Below, in pieces: positions 8,621 through 16,501 of a stretch of 64,000 nt of DNA. A program made the position numbers and the translations under genes. The stretch is from Candidatus Poribacteria bacterium. Its GTDB lineage: Bacteria; Poribacteria; WGA-4E; WGA-3G. The notes below the pieces were generated by a model, which ran no database searches, was not told where the DNA came from, and saw nothing but the letters and a program-made list of their open reading frames with translations. The DNA lies in contig JAPPCZ010000082.1 in NCBI GenBank assembly GCA_028824685.1, positions 1 through 64,000 of the forward strand, written 5' to 3'. Each line of letters begins with the position of its first letter. Positions within the stretch are counted from its first letter, which is position 1.

Positions 8621-9567
8621 ACTTTTTCCTTCCAAGCGGCAGGATTCTTTTCAGGTTCACCGATACGATTTTTCAGTACACCGATATTTTCAACTTCAAG
8701 TTCAACGACGTCTCCCGGTTGAATCCATCGGTCAAGTTCCCAACCGCACCCATTTCCGACTGTGCCAGAACCTAAAAACTCACCTATAAAGAGCGTTTCT
8801 GACTGAGAGACAAACGAAATCATTTCTGCGAAGGAGTAATACATATCAGAGGTACTACCTTCCGCCCAAACTTCTCCGTTAACCCTTGCTGTCATTTTTA
8901 GATTATACGGATCACCAATTTCATCAGGCGTAACAAGGCACGGTCCCATAATGTTGCTGTTATCAAAGTCCTTGCCTTTTGCGGGACCGAGTGAAAGTGT
9001 CATGTGTCGGAATTGAATATCGCGCGCGCTGATGTCGTTATAGATAGTAAATCCGGCAATATGGTCTGGGGCATCGTCTATTGAGATGTTCTTACCCGTT
9101 TTGCCGATGTAGATACCCCATTCAAGTTCAAAATCAAGTTTTTCCGTGTAATTAGGCCAGGTCACTACAGCCTCATGTCCAGCAATTGAGGCAGGGCTTG
9201 TGCTGCCGCGATAATAGTTAGGAAGTTTGAACCATTCTGGCGATATTTCCTTTCCTGTGATGCGCGTAGCGGCATCCATATGCGTTTTGAATACGCCGAA
9301 ATCACGCAGGCTTGCGGGACGTGGAAAAGGGGCAAGCAGTTGCACATCAGACACGGAGAAAACAGTATCGGACAAGTCTGACCCATCACTGAGTTGTTTT
9401 TGGACAGTGTCAATCTGTTTTTGTGCCGCTGCGGTACAATCCTGTTCAAAGAATTGGATCATATCTGAGACATCTAAGTTGAGATCAATAATCTTATCAC
9501 CATCAACCCATGCACCGAGTCGGGAATGTTCGTCTAACGATGATTTTTTGAATGTAACAAGTTTCAC
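8617..9567 (-). CDS. Fumarylacetoacetate hydrolase family protein
   Basis: 316 residues. The C-terminal two thirds match the FAH / 2-hydroxyhepta-2,4-diene-1,7-dioate isomerase fold: metal-ligand text DFELEWGIYIGK (E-x-E), then DISARDIQFR, GKDFDNSNIMGP and GSGTVGNGCG. The N-terminus (GAWVDGDKIIDLN) is the small cap domain seen in FAH proteins. Members hydrolyse or decarboxylate 3-oxo-acid products of aromatic or sugar-acid breakdown. It is the first gene of a coupled pair with the SDR downstream. The exact reaction cannot be read from sequence. Confidence 0.92.
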   Translation of the reverse strand: MKLVTFKKSSLDEHSRLGAWVDGDKIIDLNLDVSDMIQFFEQDCTAAAQKQIDTVQKQLSDGSDLSDTVFSVSDVQLLAPFPRPASLRDFGVFKTHMDAATRITGKEISPEWFKLPNYYRGSTSPASIAGHEAVVTWPNYTEKLDFELEWGIYIGKTGKNISIDDAPDHIAGFTIYNDISARDIQFRHMTLSLGPAKGKDFDNSNIMGPCLVTPDEIGDPYNLKMTARVNGEVWAEGSTSDMYYSFAEMISFVSQSETLFIGEFLGSGTVGNGCGWELDRWIQPGDVVELEVENIGVLKNRIGEPEKNPAAWKEKV

Positions 9568-9647
9568 AAGTATTCCTCTCCAAAAGACGTTTCTGATTTT
9601 ATACCACAGATTGCTTAAAAAATCAACATTTTTGAAATATCCCTACT

Positions 9648-9675
9648 GTAGGAGCGATCTCCGAATCGCGCCCAC
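9648..9675. repeat. Single GTAGGAG hairpin repeat
   Basis: GTAGGAGCGATCTCCGAATC followed by GCGC: one reverse-oriented unit of the hairpin that is tandemly arrayed at 3,720-4,035, with the loop CTCCGA. It is followed at about 9,684-9,735 by small palindromes built on AGTTACCATTTGGTAACTTT. Confidence 0.8.
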
Positions 9676-9739
9676 CTCAAAAAGTTACCATTTGGTAACT
9701 TTTTTGATACCATGGTAACTTTTTGAAATTCGGTATAAA

Positions 9740-10570
9740 CCCAGTCTCTGTATAGGTTTATAGGTGTTTTTCTGGTTTTCAATAAATTTTAATTTTTCCA
9801 TTATATATCTGTATTGAGGATTCACGGTTTTCCTTGCGTTTTGCAGCTTCAGGGTCTGTGTGTTTTTGTGTTTCGGGATCGGTTGTTTTTTCATACTGAT
9901 ATTCTGCCTCTGTGTGTATGGTGCTTTGTGAAAAACATTGCGAGAGATGGTAGATACGGCCCGTATCCGTTCACACAAACCGCAAGGTGGACAGTACGCG
10001 GCGCGTATCTACGATCTATACTTCACGCGAAATGCCCACATGATAGCAAATGGCGCGAAGGTGCGGAATGCAAAGCCCAAATACAACTGGACGAGCCCCA
10101 GCTTTACGAACTGACGTGCAGCTTATGGGCGTGGGGTTGCTGTTTTTGCGTAGCTGCGTCCCTCAAAAACACCACGACTCTGTGAGATTTTAATCGGTCC
10201 TTTTTACGGAAGGCATCGTCTTTCAAGTAGGCATTGGGCTGCTCCCAGCACGGGGTGAAGCGCGCCATGAGACAACGTGCATACTTGGGACTTTGCTCTT
10301 GTTGGTTCAGTTGCTGATGCCGATTGTGTCAGTATGAACCTCCGCGACTCTGTGAGTTTTTACGCGAACTTTTCCGTGTTGGTATTGTTCCGTCTCTGTT
10401 TGGCGTCGCGTCTCCAAGGAGACTGCCCACGGCTCTTTTCGAGTTTTCGAGCGACTGTTGTGGTTGTAAAGTTGTGTTCCCGTGTTGTCGCTTCTTCAGG
10501 GAACTCACCACCTCATTGAGTATCGATGGCTCGTGTTGCCGTATTGGGCGTTTGCATTCTATAACACGCT
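9740..10570. other. Unassigned region, possibly decayed coding DNA
   Basis: About 830 bases, more GC-rich than the other gaps, without a convincing gene. On the minus strand, 9,779-9,930 reads as an open, charged peptide (DPETQKHTDPEAAKRKENRE) and 10,104-10,268 as 54 residues (NAYLKDDAFRKKDRLKSHRV); neither has a ribosome site. The minus-strand text CTCACAGAGTCG occurs twice about 165 bases apart and gives similar peptides (K[TS]HRV), hinting at a duplicated or frameshifted old gene. A 63-bp imperfect hairpin with GTAGATACG ends sits at 9,950-10,012. I found no match to tmRNA, RNase P, SRP or rRNA landmarks. Confidence 0.4.
9950..10012. repeat. GTAGATACG hairpin
   Basis: Arms GTAGATACGGCCCG and CGGCGCGTATCTAC bound a 63-bp imperfect palindrome. 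Like the other repeats of the window it starts with GTAG at its foot. It lies inside the unassigned region and separates the two possible decayed peptides. Confidence 0.6.
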
Positions 10571-10687
10571 ATAATTATACGCTTCTTTTTTGTGTGGTTC
10601 AAGATTTAGATTGTGTTTCTTATTGGGATTCTATTGTGATTTTATTGGAGTTTCAATTGTGGGTGTATTTTTTTGTAAGAGAAGTAA

Positions 10688-10798
10688 TACCATTTCCATT
10701 AATTATTACCTCATTTACGGTTGTTATGATTGTAATGTTTTAGGACACAAACTAAAAGTTTGTGCTACAAAAAGAGACATTATATGTTAGAAATGGTA
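10688..10798. mobile_element. 111-bp MITE with TACCATTTC ends (copy 1)
   Basis: Terminal inverted repeats TACCATTTC...GAAATGGTA; the internal palindrome is CACAAACT-AAA-AGTTTGTG. Flanks are TAA on the left and TTA on the right, i.e. a near 3-bp duplication. Length is exactly equal to copy 2 at 14,098-14,208. It is too short to encode a transposase, so it would be moved in trans. Confidence 0.75.
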
Positions 10799-10804
10799 TT
10801 ACTT

Positions 10805-10845
10805 TACAAGAAATAAAAAGCACCTTCCAATTAGGAAGATGCTTT
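10805..10845 (-). terminator. Rho-independent terminator of the tandem secreted-protein genes
   Basis: In the minus direction: AAAGCATCTTCC, loop TAATT, GGAAGGTGCTTT, then TTATTTCTT. This is a 12-bp stem with one T-G wobble followed by a T tract, lying about 60 bases after the stop of the gene ending at 10,906. It is the strongest intrinsic terminator I see in the window. Confidence 0.88.
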
Positions 10846-10905
10846 CTGTATAACAAACTTAAAAATGATGATGCAATCTGAATTTACATCAATATCATAT
10901 TGAAA

Positions 10906-11724
10906 TTAACGCGTTGTTTTGAGGTGTCCCCATGTCGTTGTTGCTTTTCCAGCAGGTTCAACGGGCGTAACCAAATCTGCTTGCTGTGAAATAAAGTCAA
11001 TCATTTCAATAAGGACTTGACCACGCGGAAGAGATCCGTTATTTGGCTCCTGCATACAAATACCGACACGGCCGCTACTGTCATTCAACTTAATGATACC
11101 TGGATCAAAACGTTCAGCACCGTTGTCACCAAATGCAGCCTCAACGCTCCACGGATCAACGATCTGGTTGCTTTTGAACGGACGCTCGGAGGTAAAATCA
11201 ACCAGTGAAGGTGTATGTTTTTTACCGAGATCAGTAACCTTGATCTGCGTGCCACCACCCCACATGTCTGCATTGATATTGATAATAGTCTTCAACCCGT
11301 TTTCACCGTTTGCACCGCCGCCTTGCGTAACATAGAAAGCGTAATCAGCGCAGTTTAAGATGATATTGCCGCCATAGAGAAAACGTTCGGCGATAGAATC
11401 ATCAACTTGAGAATTTCCAGGGGTATACAACGTTGTTGGAAACCATCCGAAAATGATGAGGATATCTGCATTCCCATCGTCAATTCGTTCTTCTGCATAC
11501 GGACCAATTTCGTCATCGGTTTTATAAACGACTTCGCCAACAGATGGCACATCATTTTTTAGGTTATCAAAAACAATTTTGCGCTGAATATCAGCATTCT
11601 CTTTAGAAATCCATCCTGTTGCTTCACTGAAAATAGCAACATCACCGAGCCCTGCCCAACTTGATGCTGTGATGGTGAAAGCGAACAGAATTGTAAATAA
11701 GATTAACAAATGTCTAATTTTCAT
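10906..11724 (-). CDS. Secreted protein of unknown function (tandem paralogue 2) with TTTW tail
   Basis: 272 residues. Signal peptide: MKIRHLLILFTILFAFTITA followed by SSWA. The body is shared with the gene immediately upstream: GDVAIFSEATGWIS, IIFGWFPTTLYTPGN, YAFYVTQGGGANGENG, NADMWGGGT and FGDNGAERFDP all have counterparts. The glycine-rich GGNIILNCADYAFY stretch recalls a Rossmann or GATase-like fold but I cannot assign one. The last 12 residues, ATTTWGHLKTTR, carry the tail motif found on four other exported proteins here. The 73-bp gap to the paralogue has no promoter, so the two are probably one transcript ending at the terminator at 10,805-10,845. Confidence 0.85.
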   Translation of the reverse strand: MKIRHLLILFTILFAFTITASSWAGLGDVAIFSEATGWISKENADIQRKIVFDNLKNDVPSVGEVVYKTDDEIGPYAEERIDDGNADILIIFGWFPTTLYTPGNSQVDDSIAERFLYGGNIILNCADYAFYVTQGGGANGENGLKTIININADMWGGGTQIKVTDLGKKHTPSLVDFTSERPFKSNQIVDPWSVEAAFGDNGAERFDPGIIKLNDSSGRVGICMQEPNNGSLPRGQVLIEMIDFISQQADLVTPVEPAGKATTTWGHLKTTR

Positions 11725-11797
11725 TATTTTCTCCTTTTAGTTTTAGCAAAATAATTTGTAGGGACGTAACCAGTACATCCCTACAGATATAGGTTAA

Positions 11798-12616
11798 TTA
11801 AATATCAGATTTGATATGTGCCCACGTGGTAGTAACTTTCTCATTTGGATCAACGGCTGCGGGACCGAGAACCTCAAACAGATAGTTATCTATCATTTCG
11901 GCTAATACTTCTCCTCGTGGGAGTCCAGCGTTATTAGGTTCTTGAAAAAGGATACCGATTCGACCACCGGTGTCTGTATCATGAACAATTGCTGGGTCTA
12001 TACGATCACCGCCGTTGTCACCGAAAACTACCTCAACTTCCCACGGATCAACAATCTGACCTGACTTGAACGTGCGTTCTGAGGTAAATGCCTTGAGGCT
12101 TGGTGTGTATTTCGCACCGTCAGCTGTTGGTTTGATGCCAGTACCACCAGACCACATGTCAGCATTGATGTCCATCATATTCTTCAAGCCTTGTTCTCCG
12201 TTTGCACCACCACCTTGTGTGACGTAGAAGATATAATCCGCTGTATTGAGGAAAATATTTCCGCCTTCAAGGAACAATTCTGCAACGGAATCATCAGGAT
12301 CAGCATTTCCTGGGGTGTAGAGTGTGGTTGGAAACCAACCGAACGTAACGATAATATCTGATAAATCGTTATCGGTACGTTCTTTTGCCCAGGGGCCAAT
12401 ATCCTTGTCGGATAATGTGACAACCTTCTGAGGTTTCTTGAGAAGTTTTGCTAATTCTTCACCTTCTTTTTTTGCGGTGGGTTGCGCAATCCAACCAGAT
12501 TGTTCGGTAAAGATTGCTACTTCTCCCATAGGTGCTGCTATGCTAATATTCGGGATAGCGGCTACTATAAGAAAACACCCCAAGGTGAATGCCGTTAAAA
12601 TAACCACACTTTTCAT
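11798..12616 (-). CDS. Secreted protein of unknown function (tandem paralogue 1) with TTTW tail
   Basis: 272 residues, exactly the length of its downstream paralogue. N-terminal signal sequence MKSVVILTAFTLGCFLIVAA; mature start near APMGEVAIF. Shared blocks include TFGWFPTTLYTPGN, FYVTQGGGANGEQG, INADMWSGGT, AFTSERTFKSGQIVDPWEVE and FGDNGGDRIDP. No catalytic motif that I recognise. It ends VTTTWAHIKSDI, the shared tail. A consensus sigma-70 promoter at 12,782-12,810 and a strong AAAGGAG ribosome site point to high expression. A recent tandem duplication explains the pair; the mature sequences have diverged substantially. Confidence 0.85.
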   Translation of the reverse strand: MKSVVILTAFTLGCFLIVAAIPNISIAAPMGEVAIFTEQSGWIAQPTAKKEGEELAKLLKKPQKVVTLSDKDIGPWAKERTDNDLSDIIVTFGWFPTTLYTPGNADPDDSVAELFLEGGNIFLNTADYIFYVTQGGGANGEQGLKNMMDINADMWSGGTGIKPTADGAKYTPSLKAFTSERTFKSGQIVDPWEVEVVFGDNGGDRIDPAIVHDTDTGGRIGILFQEPNNAGLPRGEVLAEMIDNYLFEVLGPAAVDPNEKVTTTWAHIKSDI

Positions 12617-12781
12617 GAAATAACTCCTTTTATAAAGTTTATGTAAAGTTTATAAATAACATTATATACCTTAAACACGTTAATGCGTATTAGGTGAGAG
12701 ATCTCACCTTCTGTAAATAAATAAACCTGAACATTAACGTATATCAAGTTCACATCACGTTTGTTTGCGAACTTAACAGCA
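12617..12781 (-). promoter_or_regulatory. Long 5' leader with palindromes
   Basis: About 160 bases between the promoter and the start of paralogue 1. It contains GGTGAGA-GA-TCTCACC at 12,693-12,708 and a wider inverted repeat ACGTTAAT / ATTAACGT around it. A similar AGGTGA-N5-TCACCT hairpin occurs near 47,036. It could be an operator, an mRNA-stabilising stem or just another repeat; sequence alone does not decide. Confidence 0.4.
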
Positions 12782-12810
12782 ATTATACAAAACTTTCAAA
12801 AAAATGTCAA
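12782..12810 (-). promoter_or_regulatory. Consensus sigma-70 promoter for the tandem secreted genes
   Basis: In the minus direction TTGACA (12,810-12,805), a 17-base T-rich spacer, then TATAAT (12,787-12,782). Both hexamers match the consensus fully with ideal spacing. Transcription would start near 12,775, toward the gene beginning at 12,616. Confidence 0.85.
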
Positions 12811-12850
12811 GAATTTATTTTGAAGTTTATATACAATAAATTATATTAAC

Positions 12851-14257
12851 TTATGGCAAGTCAGGTTTTCTTAACAAGTGTTCAGGAAGGGATTCGCCTG
12901 TCAAAGTAAGGAGAAATTCGACTAAATCCTTTGTTTCTTGTTCATTCAGATTGAGGGGTTCAAGTGTGCCTTCACGCATGCCGACAAATCCAGACGGAAC
13001 GCCACCTGCATTATTAAAATCAATAATAGATTCTAATGTTGGAAACTCGCCTGTATGGAAGTACGGGGCAGTGCGTGCCACATTTCGAAGCGTAGGCGTT
13101 TTAAACTGTCCTTGATGTTGCTGTGTCGGTTCCAAAAAATCCAATATTCTTTGCGGAACTTCCGGATCGTCGCTATAGATACCACCGCCATTAAACGGGT
13201 TGTTCAAGAGTTGCTTAATGCCGTCATATCTCCCCGTGTCTTCCGGGAGTTTTCCTTGTGGAACACCAAGATTATGAAATTCGTTGTCCGTAAAATTCGG
13301 GTTATCGTGGCAGAGAATACAAACGCCTTTGCCAATGAAAAGCTTTAAGCCACGTTTTGCTTCAATGCTGATCGCATTCAAATTACCTGCTACGTATTGA
13401 TCGAACGGTGCATTCCGACTAATCAAGAGGCGTTCATAAGCCTCAATTGCTTTGCCGATATTTGCAAAAACGGTATTAACGGCAATCTTATCCTTTTCGG
13501 ACATATTATCAAACTGCGTATCGCCGGGTTTTCCGTCAAGAGGAAATCGGCTTGTGTCTGTTAAATTGGGAAGTGGACCAAAGACGGTTTCATATTCGTT
13601 TTGATACAGTCGTTTGATGAGGTGTGCATACTGAAGACGAGTGCCTGCTTGTTCTTTTTCTCCTTCAAGAGCGATTAGTGCTTGTGACCAAAGTGTATCC
13701 GCTCTCCCATCCCAAAACTGCCATTTGTTGTAAGCGACATTGAGTAGCGTTGGTGCGTTTCTCGTGCCTCTCCCTGCACCTAATGATGTTGCTTCAACGT
13801 CTGCGAATCCGTGAAATGGGGAGTGGCATGTTGCACAAGCGACGGTGCCATCTTTTGAAAAACGTTCATCAAAAAAAAACATCTGTCCTAATCGTGCGGC
13901 ATCAGGATTGTCGGCAACGCGATTAGTCGGATTTGGTGGGGGTTTCTCAGGGAGTGGTGATAAACGTTGAATTATTGCCCATTCACGTTCTGTAAAGATA
14001 TCTACTTCTGTTTCAATATCTTTATTTATTGGCATAGAATTGTCATCTCCACAGCCAACGATGGATATTGTGATGCAGAAGAAGATCCAAAGAGTTATAC
14101 CATTTCTAAAAAATGATGTCGCATTACCCGTTTTTGTGAAATGTGGTGTAGGACGGCACAAACTAAAAGTTTGTGCTACAAAAGAGAGAAATATTATCAG
14201 AAATGGTATTATTATGCTGATGCGCTGCATTTCCGAAGTAGAAACAAGAAATGACAT
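12851..14257 (-). CDS. Di-heme cytochrome c peroxidase / MauG family lipoprotein
   Basis: About 468 residues. Two class c heme sites, CATCH and CILCH, lie in the order and spacing of bacterial di-heme peroxidases that reduce H2O2 in the periplasm; MFFDERFSKDGTVACATCHS and GLKLFIGKGVCILCHD are typical. A lipobox (SIVGCGDD) indicates membrane anchoring. Upstream of the lipobox the N-terminus is abnormal: codons for SIIIPFLIIFLSFVAQTF and the following 20 residues come from a 111-bp MITE plus a 3-bp duplication (38 codons, frame kept). ATG 14257 has AAGGAA upstream; the frame continues to 14380 but that part overlaps the preceding gene. It is probably transcribed with the FGE lipoprotein gene 37 bases upstream. 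Confidence 0.88.
   Translation of the reverse strand: MSFLVSTSEMQRISIIIPFLIIFLSFVAQTFSLCRPTPHFTKTGNATSFFRNGITLWIFFCITISIVGCGDDNSMPINKDIETEVDIFTEREWAIIQRLSPLPEKPPPNPTNRVADNPDAARLGQMFFFDERFSKDGTVACATCHSPFHGFADVEATSLGAGRGTRNAPTLLNVAYNKWQFWDGRADTLWSQALIALEGEKEQAGTRLQYAHLIKRLYQNEYETVFGPLPNLTDTSRFPLDGKPGDTQFDNMSEKDKIAVNTVFANIGKAIEAYERLLISRNAPFDQYVAGNLNAISIEAKRGLKLFIGKGVCILCHDNPNFTDNEFHNLGVPQGKLPEDTGRYDGIKQLLNNPFNGGGIYSDDPEVPQRILDFLEPTQQHQGQFKTPTLRNVARTAPYFHTGEFPTLESIIDFNNAGGVPSGFVGMREGTLEPLNLNEQETKDLVEFLLTLTGESLPEHLLRKPDLP
14098..14208. mobile_element. 111-bp MITE (copy 2) inserted in the peroxidase signal region
   Basis: TACCATTTCT...AGAAATGGTA ends, with TTA on both sides as a 3-bp direct repeat. 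Same length and same internal ACAAACTAAAAGTTTGTG palindrome as copy 1 at 10,688. Element plus duplication is 114 bases, a multiple of three, and the reading frame of the host gene passes through it without a stop. Confidence 0.85.
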
Positions 14258-14294
14258 GCTGTATTTCCTTGTTTTAGCAAGCTTGGAATCGGAA

Positions 14295-15197
14295 TTACTC
14301 CGCTTTAGGTGCATCCATTGCACACCGGAATCCAATAATCTGTCCACTGGCGACAATATCGTCATAATCTCGGTAAGCACATCGCATGTGGTCTAAACCG
14401 GCAAACCAACTGGCACCTCGCCATGATTTTTTCCCCATTCCACTATTTTTGGGTCCCTTTGGATTTTCTCTTGGGCTCACCGAATAGTAATCCGTGTCAA
14501 ACCAGTCGGAGACCCATTCTGCGACATTTCCGACCATATTGAGCGCTCCATAAGGGCTTGCACCTGGATGAAAACTATCTACTGGCGCAGCCATTGCGAA
14601 GCCGTCTAAGTGTCCATCAAATTTTCCTTCGTCATCAAAGTTGCATTTGGTAGGATCGAATTCATTGCCCCAGGGCCAGATACGTCCGTCTGTTCCACGT
14701 GCTGCTTTTTCCCATTCTGCTTCTGTAGGCAATCGTTTTCCAACCCATTCTGCATAAGCTGCAGCATCACCCCATGTTACACCGACAACCGGCTGATCTG
14801 GATGATTGAATTTTGGATTGTCCCAAAAGATGGAATTTCTATGTCCTGTTGCTTCAACAAATTTGGTATAGTCTGCGTTAGAGACTTCATATTTGTCAAT
14901 AAAAAAAGCATCTAAATATACTTTATGCTGTGGGAGTTCATCAAGTGGATCTGCCATTGGGTCTTTATCGAGATCACTTCCCATAATAAAATCACCTGCC
15001 GGAACAAACACCATTCCATCCGGAATCTCTATTGTATTTTCCTCATCTTTTGGAAACTCCTCTATAGGTTGGGTTTCATCGGTTGGTTCTAAAACTTCTT
15101 CTACAGGAAGTTTCTCGTCTCCACCACAACCGTACAGGGCGAACATCAATATTACTATGACATGTATCAGAGATTTGAATGGAACTTGTGCTTTCAT
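14295..15197 (-). CDS. FGE-sulfatase (SUMF1/EgtB/PvdO) domain lipoprotein
   Basis: About 300 residues. N-terminal lipoprotein signal (IVILMFALYGCGGDE), an acidic linker of about 40 residues, then a formylglycine-generating-enzyme-like domain from MVFVPAGDFIMGSD to GFRCAMD. Family blocks are clear: VSNADYTKFVEATGH, QPVVGVTWGDAAAYAEWVGK, RLPTEAEWEKAARG, WPWGNEF, VGNVAEWVSDW, SWRGASW. The paired active-site cysteines of true FGE are not obvious, so this is more likely a ligand-binding or accessory member than a sulfatase activator. ATG 15197 is chosen to begin the signal peptide; no strong ribosome site is seen. Confidence 0.85.
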   Translation of the reverse strand: MKAQVPFKSLIHVIVILMFALYGCGGDEKLPVEEVLEPTDETQPIEEFPKDEENTIEIPDGMVFVPAGDFIMGSDLDKDPMADPLDELPQHKVYLDAFFIDKYEVSNADYTKFVEATGHRNSIFWDNPKFNHPDQPVVGVTWGDAAAYAEWVGKRLPTEAEWEKAARGTDGRIWPWGNEFDPTKCNFDDEGKFDGHLDGFAMAAPVDSFHPGASPYGALNMVGNVAEWVSDWFDTDYYSVSPRENPKGPKNSGMGKKSWRGASWFAGLDHMRCAYRDYDDIVASGQIIGFRCAMDAPKAE

Positions 15198-15652
15198 GGT
15201 TAGATGTAGTGTAAAAAAAGCGGAAAACATCTGTTGCTGTAAAAGCGTTAAGGGTGTGTAAAATTTTTGGCAAATAAACCACCGTTATTATGGGTATGTG
15301 TTACTGTTCCTACTTAGGTGTTGTCTTTATGTTCTTTATCGTTTGAAATATGCCATTCAGTCCCGTGAATCAACGCCAAATACGCTTGAACTATTTGGCG
15401 GGACGATATGTTTATAGCCACTGGTTGTCCTATCTGTCTTTAGTCCTGCTGAATCATGTAGAATGCCAAAAAGCTCATTCTACCAAAGGCATTCATAGCG
15501 TTGATTTGGTAGGGACAATATGTTTATTTTTTATGCCGTTCCTACGGAACTCAAGAGAGATGGACAACATTTTCTATAAACATATCGTCCCTACGGGACT
15601 AAAGAAAACAAAATTTTGTGCCTCTGTGCCAAAAACTTTACACACCTAAGTG
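15198..15652. repeat. Repeat cluster between the two FGE lipoprotein genes
   Basis: From 15,353 to 15,603 this holds, in order: a CAACGCCAAAT...ATTTGGCG hairpin; the three-level nested composite found inverted at 159-226; and the double palindrome GTTCCTACGGAAC / GTCCCTACGGGAC separated by CTATAAACATATCG. The last palindrome is an uninterrupted version of the site filled at 17,850. No gene. Confidence 0.75.
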
Positions 15653-16498
15653 TTAAGGTGTTTTTGCACAGCGGAATCCAACGGAACTACTGTGATCGCT
15701 GCATTGCGCGGGATAGATATAAAAAACGGTGGTACGAGTATCACCAGCACCATTTGTCCACGAACCGCCACGGATTGTGTAGATTTTTCCGTTGGTTAAT
15801 TCTTTAGTGTGTGCTTCTAATGTACTATCATCAAGCACACTTATCACCCATTCCCACACATTACCTGACATATCATGCAGTCCGTAAGGACTAATCCCAT
15901 TTGCGAAACTCCCTACTGGAGCAGTTTCCATTGCATAACCATCCAACTTGCCGTTCATTTTTTCACCGTCATTGAAATTTCCCAGCGATGCGTCAAAACC
16001 ATCACCCCAAGGATAGATACGACCATCTGGACTACGTGCTGCTTTTTCCCACTCAACATCAGTCGGTAATCTTTTCCCAGCCCATTTGGCGTAAGTTTCA
16101 GCATCTTCCCAATTGATGCCAACAACGGGTTGATCAGGGTCATTAAGCGTTGGGTTATCCCAAAATTTCGGTATCCGATGACCTGTTTCGGACAAGAATT
16201 TCGCGTATTGACCGTTTGTGACTTCATATTTATCTATATAAAACGCTTCAACAAAAACGACCTGTGAATCTGCCTCGTTACCAAACGTCAAGTTAGTTTT
16301 TTCATTAGTTCCTATGGTTACTTCGCCAGCAGGAATCAAAATCATCTCTTCAACATCAATTATGATAAGGTTTTCTTGATCATCAGATTGGATAGGGTGC
16401 TCTGGGTTATCTTCGCTGCTGCAGGCAATCAAACCAATACATAATACTATAAGAAACAGTGAATAGCAGTAAATTTTCACAATCTTCGCCAGGTACAT
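15653..16498 (-). CDS. FGE-sulfatase domain lipoprotein
   Basis: 281 residues, a diverged relative of the gene ending at 14,295. The lipobox is in LIVLCIGLIACSSED. Domain blocks: MILIPAGEVTIGTNE, YIDKYEVTNGQYAKFL, QPVVGINWEDAETYAKWAGK, RLPTDVEWEKAARS, IYPWGDGF, MSGNVWEWVIS and VGFRCAKTP. As in its relative, only the GFRC Cys is in the usual place. It begins 3 bases after the ABC ATPase gene ends, so it is probably co-transcribed with it. The two FGE lipoproteins are separated by a repeat cluster rather than fused. Confidence 0.87.
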   Translation of the reverse strand: MYLAKIVKIYCYSLFLIVLCIGLIACSSEDNPEHPIQSDDQENLIIIDVEEMILIPAGEVTIGTNEKTNLTFGNEADSQVVFVEAFYIDKYEVTNGQYAKFLSETGHRIPKFWDNPTLNDPDQPVVGINWEDAETYAKWAGKRLPTDVEWEKAARSPDGRIYPWGDGFDASLGNFNDGEKMNGKLDGYAMETAPVGSFANGISPYGLHDMSGNVWEWVISVLDDSTLEAHTKELTNGKIYTIRGGSWTNGAGDTRTTVFYIYPAQCSDHSSSVGFRCAKTP

Positions 16499-16501
16499 TC
16501 T

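Noticed and set aside
9685..10185. ORFs of 97 and 123 codons in the unassigned region as real genes
   Set aside because: No ribosome sites, implausible composition, and they overlap each other and a GTAG hairpin.
12851..14380. Longer peroxidase reading frame starting at 14380
   Set aside because: The first 41 codons overlap the FGE lipoprotein gene and lack a ribosome site; ATG 14257 with AAGGAA fits.
14295..16498. The two FGE lipoprotein genes as a recent tandem duplication
   Set aside because: The proteins align in motifs only; linkers and many residues differ, so they are old paralogues.
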